Assembly: GCA_038321545.1 (NCBI GenBank)
Contig: JBBQFB010000005.1
Location: 1-47,475 of the forward strand
Direction of reading: 5' to 3'
Source of the DNA: VFJZ01 sp038321545
Lineage (GTDB): Bacteria; Actinomycetota; Thermoleophilia; Gaiellales; F1-60-MAGs149
DNA: 47,475 nt
Of the stretch, positions 43,890 to 47,475 are shown piece after piece. Numbering within the stretch: the first letter of the stretch is position 1; each line of letters opens with the position of its first letter. Made by a program: the position numbers and the translations under genes. Under the pieces are notes generated by a model that was not told the DNA's origin, did no database searches, and saw only the letters and a program-made list of their open reading frames with translations.

Positions 43890-44651
43890 TCAGGCGCCGA
43901 CGGGGGCGCTGTCGCAGCGCCGCGCGAGCTCGGGGTCGGTCTGCACGGCGCGGAGACGGGCGGCGATCGCCACGTCGCAGTCGCCGCGCGCGTCGTTGAT
44001 CGCCGCGAGGCCCCACCACGCCGCGCCCGCGACGTCGGGATCCTCGGTCAGCATGCTGAACTGCGTGGCCGCATCGTCCAGCCGGCCCAGCTCGACCAGC
44101 ACGTTCGCACGGTTGAGACGCACCTCGGACGACAGCGGATCGAGCTTCAGTGCGCGATCGAACCCGGCCAGCGCCTCCTCGAAGCGTCCCTCGTCGACGG
44201 CCAGCAGGGCCAGGTTCGCGTGGGCCTCGGGCGTGCCACCGCAGCGCAGCGCCTCGCGGTAGCGCGCCGCGGCGTCCTCCCGCAGGCCGAGTCGCGCGAG
44301 CAGGTCGCCGAACGACGTGATGATGCGCGCCGAGGCGCCGTTGGCGGTAGCCGTGACGAGGCGCGCGATCGCCTCGGGCACGAGCCCCTCGGCGACGAGG
44401 AGCTCCATCTGCAGCGCGAGCGCCTGCTCCTGCTGCGGATCGAGCGTCAGAGCGCGCCGCAGGTGCGATGCCGCCTCGGCGTACCGGTTCAGGCGCGTCA
44501 GTACCTCGGCCAGCGCCGCGTGCACGGCGGCCACACCCGGCTCGAGCTGCAGCGAGCGCCGGAAGGCGTCCTCGGCGAACACCGGGTCTGCCTCGACGTA
44601 CGCCGTGCCGAGCGTGTGGAACTGCATCGATGCGAGATGTGCGTCGGTCAC
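43890..44651 (-). CDS. Tetratricopeptide repeat protein
   Basis: A 253-residue protein made of about seven TPR-like helix pairs. Clear units are AEDAFRRSLQLEPGVAAVHA, AASHLRRALTLDPQQEQAL, AAARYREALRCGGTPEAHANLA, and FEEALAGFDRALKLDPLSSE. It should be a soluble protein-protein interaction scaffold. The GTG overlaps the DUF1795 stop (GTGA), so it is probably a partner of that protein. Confidence 0.85.
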   Translation of the reverse strand: MTDAHLASMQFHTLGTAYVEADPVFAEDAFRRSLQLEPGVAAVHAALAEVLTRLNRYAEAASHLRRALTLDPQQEQALALQMELLVAEGLVPEAIARLVTATANGASARIITSFGDLLARLGLREDAAARYREALRCGGTPEAHANLALLAVDEGRFEEALAGFDRALKLDPLSSEVRLNRANVLVELGRLDDAATQFSMLTEDPDVAGAAWWGLAAINDARGDCDVAIAARLRAVQTDPELARRCDSAPVGA

Positions 44652-45082
44652 CTGATCGCCTCCTCGGCGAGCTTGAACCCGGCCGCGACCTGCCGGAACA
44701 CCGGCTCGAACACGTCGAACCGGTCGTGCGTGCACGTGCCGACGATCGCGTAGCCGACCTCGCCGTCGACGAACAGGAACGCAATCTGCGTGAGGTGCAC
44801 GCCGGCCGCCGACCACGAGACGATCCGGACGTTGGCCCGGCGGCCCGCGATCTCGGTGTGCTCGACCGGGCCGTGCGGCGTCACCGGCACCTGGTCCGAG
44901 AGCAGCATCTGCCAGCCCTGGGAGAACGCTCCCAGACCCATGTGGTCGCAGAGCGCCTCGCGGGTCACGACGATGTTCGGCGCGAAGCCGTCGTCGGCGG
45001 GACCCGCGAGGGTCACGACCGTGCGGTCGGCCCACCCCTCGGGGAGGGGAAGCGCGAACGCATCGGTGCGCACCTCACTCAC
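44648..45082 (-). CDS. DUF1795 (DcrB-like) protein
   Basis: A 144-residue alpha/beta protein. ALPLPEGWADRTVVTLAGP opens it and the QIAFLFVDGEVGYAIVGTC and FEPVFRQVAAGFKL segments near the end fit the DUF1795/DcrB fold, a Mog1p/PsbP-like domain. No signal peptide is visible. DUF1795 proteins act as adaptors in some secretion systems, but no such genes are nearby. GTG 45082 is preceded by TACCCT at 9 bases. Confidence 0.8.
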   Translation of the reverse strand: MSEVRTDAFALPLPEGWADRTVVTLAGPADDGFAPNIVVTREALCDHMGLGAFSQGWQMLLSDQVPVTPHGPVEHTEIAGRRANVRIVSWSAAGVHLTQIAFLFVDGEVGYAIVGTCTHDRFDVFEPVFRQVAAGFKLAEEAIR

Positions 45083-45106
45083 AGGGTGAAAAGGGTAGCC
45101 GGTGAC

Positions 45107-45460
45107 CTAGTCGACGAACTCGAGGATCGCCATCTCGGCCGCATCACCCTGGCGCGGACCGAGCTTGACGATCCGCGTATAGCCACCCTCGCGCTCCTCG
45201 AACCGGGGCGCGACGTCGGCGAACAGGGTGTGCACGACCGTCTTCGACCGCAGGAAGGCGATCGCCTGCCGGCGGGCATGGAGGTCGCCGCGCTTGCCGA
45301 GCGTGACCATCTTCTCCGCCACCGGGCGGACCTCCTTCGCCTTCGCGAGGGTGGTCTTGATGCGGCCATGCGTGACGAGCGCACCCGTCAGGTTGGCGTA
45401 CATCGACTTCCGGTGAGCGGCGGAGCGGCCGAAGCTGCGGCCCTTGCGCTGATGTCTCAC
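45107..45460 (-). CDS. rplQ: 50S ribosomal protein L17
   Basis: A 117-residue protein. MRHQRKGRSFGRSAAHRKSM, then LVTHGRIKTTLAKAKEVRPVAEKMVTLGKRGD, and the GGYTRIVKLGPRQGDAAEMAILEFVD end are diagnostic of L17. It lacks the long acidic tail of many actinobacterial L17 proteins. It is last in the ribosomal block and overlaps rpoA by four bases (ATGA). Confidence 0.97.
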   Translation of the reverse strand: MRHQRKGRSFGRSAAHRKSMYANLTGALVTHGRIKTTLAKAKEVRPVAEKMVTLGKRGDLHARRQAIAFLRSKTVVHTLFADVAPRFEEREGGYTRIVKLGPRQGDAAEMAILEFVD

Positions 45461-46425
45461 GGCTCGTCACCGCGCAGGTACAGGCCGTGGGCGGCGAGCG
45501 TCTCCTTGACTTCCTCGATCGACTTCTTGCCGAAGTTCGGGATCGCGGCGAGCTCCTGCTCCGTCTTCGACACGAGGTCGCCGATGGTCTCGATGCCGAC
45601 GCGCTTCAGGCAGTTGTAGGAGCGGACGCCGAGCTCGAGCTCCTCGATCAGGATGTTCTCCATGCCGTGCGCCTGCGGGGCGTCCGGCTCGGCGCCGGGC
45701 ATCGCAGCCGTGACGCTGGAGAGCAGCTCGGCGGTGTCGAGCGTGGTGAAGATCGCCAGCTGGCGGATCAGCAGCTCGGCAGCCTGCGTAACGGCGTCCT
45801 TCGGGTTGACGGCGCCGTTCGTCTTGACGTCCAGCGTCAGCTTGTCGAAGTCCGTCCGCTGGCCGACACGCGCCGTGTCGACGTGGTACGTGACACGCCG
45901 GACGGGCGAGAAGATCGAGTCGACCGGGATCACGCCGATGGTCGTCTCGAAGCCCTTGTTCAGCTCGGCCGGGTGGTAGCCGCGGCCGCGGCCGATCGTG
46001 ACGGTCATCTCGAACCGCGCACCGTCGGACAGGTGGCAGAGGACGAGCTCCGGATTGAGGATCTCGAGGTCGGCGGAGGAGACGATGTCCCCTGCCGTGA
46101 CGACGCCCGGACCGTCCTTGGAGATGTCGGCCTCGATCTCGGGCGCCTCTCCGTGGAGACGGCAGACGAGACCCTTCAGGTTCAGGATGATGTCCGTGAC
46201 GTCCTCGCGGACGCCGGGAATCGTCGTGAACTCGTGCTGGACGCCCTCGATCTTGACGGACGTGACAGCACAGCCCTCCAGCGAGGAGAGCAGGACGCGC
46301 CGCAGCGAGTTGCCGAAGGTGTAGCCGAAGCCACGATCGAGCGGTTCGACCGTGAACACTCCACGGTGATCGTCGACCTCTTCGGCGGTGATCTGCGGGA
46401 TCTGGAAATCGAGCATGGTGTTCAT
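45457..46425 (-). CDS. rpoA: RNA polymerase alpha subunit
   Basis: A protein of 322 residues. The N-terminal domain (assembly) includes EPLDRGFGYTFGNSLRRVLLSSLEG and the VREDVTDIILNLK block; the C-terminal domain (promoter and activator contacts) includes IEELELGVRSYNCLKRVGIETIGDLVSKTEQEL and NFGKKSIEEVKETL. ATG 46425 shares one base with the rpsD stop (TGATG). GTG 46428 or ATG 46416 are alternatives. Confidence 0.97.
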   Translation of the reverse strand: MNTMLDFQIPQITAEEVDDHRGVFTVEPLDRGFGYTFGNSLRRVLLSSLEGCAVTSVKIEGVQHEFTTIPGVREDVTDIILNLKGLVCRLHGEAPEIEADISKDGPGVVTAGDIVSSADLEILNPELVLCHLSDGARFEMTVTIGRGRGYHPAELNKGFETTIGVIPVDSIFSPVRRVTYHVDTARVGQRTDFDKLTLDVKTNGAVNPKDAVTQAAELLIRQLAIFTTLDTAELLSSVTAAMPGAEPDAPQAHGMENILIEELELGVRSYNCLKRVGIETIGDLVSKTEQELAAIPNFGKKSIEEVKETLAAHGLYLRGDEP

Positions 46426-47045
46426 CACTTCGAGTAGAGCTCGACGATCAGCTGCTCCTGGACCGGCGTGTCGATCTCTTCGCGGTCCGGATGGCGGAGC
46501 ACCTTGCCCGTCAGGTTGTCATGGTCGGCCTGAAGCCAGGAGGCGACGGAGGCGGTGAGATCGGTTGCATCTCTGATGGATTCCTCGGCGGTGGAGCCGG
46601 AACGCATCGAGAGCACGTCATCGGGACGCAGCTGGAAGCTCGGGATGTTGACCCGCCGGCCGTTCACGAGGAAATGACCGTGGCGCACGAACTGGCGGGC
46701 CTGGGCCCGCGAGGCCGCGAAGCCCAGCCGGTACACCACGTTGTCGAGCCGGAGCTCGAGGAAGCGCAGCAGGTTCTCACCGGTGATGCCGGTGCGCCGC
46801 GACGCCTTCTCGTAGTAGTTCCGGAACTGCTTCTCGAGTACGCCGTAGTACCGCTTGGCCTTCTGCTTCTCGCGCAGCTGGGTGAGGTACTCGGACTGCT
46901 TCGTCCGGCCGCGGCCGTGCTGGCCGGGCGGGTACGAACGGCGCTCGATGCCGCACTTCTCGGTAAGGCAGCGCTCGCCCTTGAGGAACAACTTCATGCC
47001 CTCGCGACGACACTGCTTGCACTTGGGACCTGTGGTACGGGCCAT
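46425..47045 (-). CDS. rpsD: 30S ribosomal protein S4
   Basis: A 206-residue primary rRNA-binding protein. Four N-terminal Cys (KCKQC... RCLTEKCGIERR) indicate the zinc-containing form. The S4 RNA-binding domain follows (RLDNVVYRLGFAASRAQARQFVRHGHFLVNG). An AGGAAA sequence precedes the ATG. Confidence 0.97.
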   Translation of the reverse strand: MARTTGPKCKQCRREGMKLFLKGERCLTEKCGIERRSYPPGQHGRGRTKQSEYLTQLREKQKAKRYYGVLEKQFRNYYEKASRRTGITGENLLRFLELRLDNVVYRLGFAASRAQARQFVRHGHFLVNGRRVNIPSFQLRPDDVLSMRSGSTAEESIRDATDLTASVASWLQADHDNLTGKVLRHPDREEIDTPVQEQLIVELYSK

Positions 47046-47067
47046 CGTTTCCTATCGGCCGGAGTTC

Positions 47068-47475
47068 TTAGACGCGCCGCCGCTTGCGCGGCCGGCAACC
47101 GTTGTGCGCCTGCGGGGAGACGTCCTTGACGGACACGATCTCGAGACCTGCCGCCTGCAGCGATCGAATGGCGGTCTCGCGGCCCGAGCCCGGGCCCTTC
47201 ACGAAGACCTCGACCTTCTGGAGGCCGTGCTCCATACCCTCGCGGGCGCAGAGGTCGGCAGTCACCTGCGCGGCGAACGGCGTCGACTTGCGCGAGCCCT
47301 TGAAGCCCGCAGCGCCGGCGCTCTTCCACGCGATCACGTTGCCCTCGCGATCGGTGAGCGCGACGTGCGTGTTGTTGAACGACGTCTTGATATGCGCCTG
47401 TCCGACGGCGATGTTCTTACGCACCTTGCGGCGCGTGCGGCCGCGGGTGCCGCTTTGCCTGCGCGGGGGAGCCAT
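47068..47475 (-). CDS. rpsK: 30S ribosomal protein S11
   Basis: A 135-residue protein forming part of the 30S platform. Blocks: GQAHIKTSFNNTHVALTDREGNVIAWKSAG, KGSRKSTPFAAQVTAD and VFVKGPGSGRETAIRSL, ending in CRPRKRRRV. The ATG is the last codon in the window, so the gene is complete, but its leader and the expected upstream rpsM are outside. Confidence 0.97.
   Translation of the reverse strand: MAPPRRQSGTRGRTRRKVRKNIAVGQAHIKTSFNNTHVALTDREGNVIAWKSAGAAGFKGSRKSTPFAAQVTADLCAREGMEHGLQKVEVFVKGPGSGRETAIRSLQAAGLEIVSVKDVSPQAHNGCRPRKRRRV

Overview
The window is a GC-rich, gene-dense chromosomal segment with no rRNA, tRNA, insertion sequence or CRISPR array that I can see. GTG and TTG starts are frequent, and most neighbouring same-strand genes overlap by 1-4 bases (ATGA or GTGA). 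Nearly every first gene of a transcription unit has a TANNNT -10 box ending 6-9 bases before its start codon, the signature of leaderless mRNAs typical of Actinomycetota. Together with an LCP protein, a DUF4333-type lipoprotein and an rpsK-rpsD-rpoA-rplQ block, this suggests an actinobacterium. A deep-branching class such as Thermoleophilia is a guess from overall flavour, not proven. No intergenic stretch exceeds 300 bases.

Layout. 1-2.2 kb: 5' end of a GT4 glycosyltransferase, an FmdB zinc ribbon protein, a lipoprotein and an LCP cell-wall protein. 2.3-10.4 kb: housekeeping genes on the + strand (ROK sugar kinase, rsmI, metG, tatD, rsmA, ispE, a small membrane protein, an M19 dipeptidase). 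10.4-13.6 kb: an enolase-superfamily protein, a histidine phosphatase and a YtcJ-like amidohydrolase. 13.6-15.5 kb: a putative light-response module made of a CarH/LitR-like B12-binding MerR regulator, an ECF sigma factor and a divergent SRPBCC protein, with two 11-bp CarH-type half-sites between them. 15.5-29.5 kb: accessory catabolism (FAD oxidoreductase, GntR/LLM oxidoreductase/cyclase, a KaiC-like/XRE/cupin fusion regulator beside a PfkB kinase, acyl-CoA synthetase, Rieske oxygenase, MOSC, cupin, glutaryl-CoA dehydrogenase, GntR, alcohol dehydrogenase, GlcG/HbpS). 29.5-41 kb: PilZ, recQ, ligA with a HAD phosphatase, a GT2/methyltransferase/flippase-like membrane operon, a MatB-like synthetase with surE, a CAX-type exchanger and an AbrB-type regulator. 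41-47.5 kb: yaaA, htpX, then truA-DoxX-TPR-DUF1795 behind rplQ-rpoA-rpsD-rpsK.

The most unusual element is a dispersed family of short repeats built on CAATTGCACGG. Cores recur exactly 22 bp apart, in pairs or longer arrays, mostly just after stop codons (0.94, 4.8, 8.1, 16.6-16.8 and 21.9-22.1 kb). A decayed pair lies at 2.2 kb and single copies lie inside ispE and the fusion regulator. Pairs fold into 10-14 bp hairpins with 6-8 base loops, and one copy carries a compensatory stem change. They could be terminators, a REP-like element, or helically phased protein sites. I know of no description of this family.
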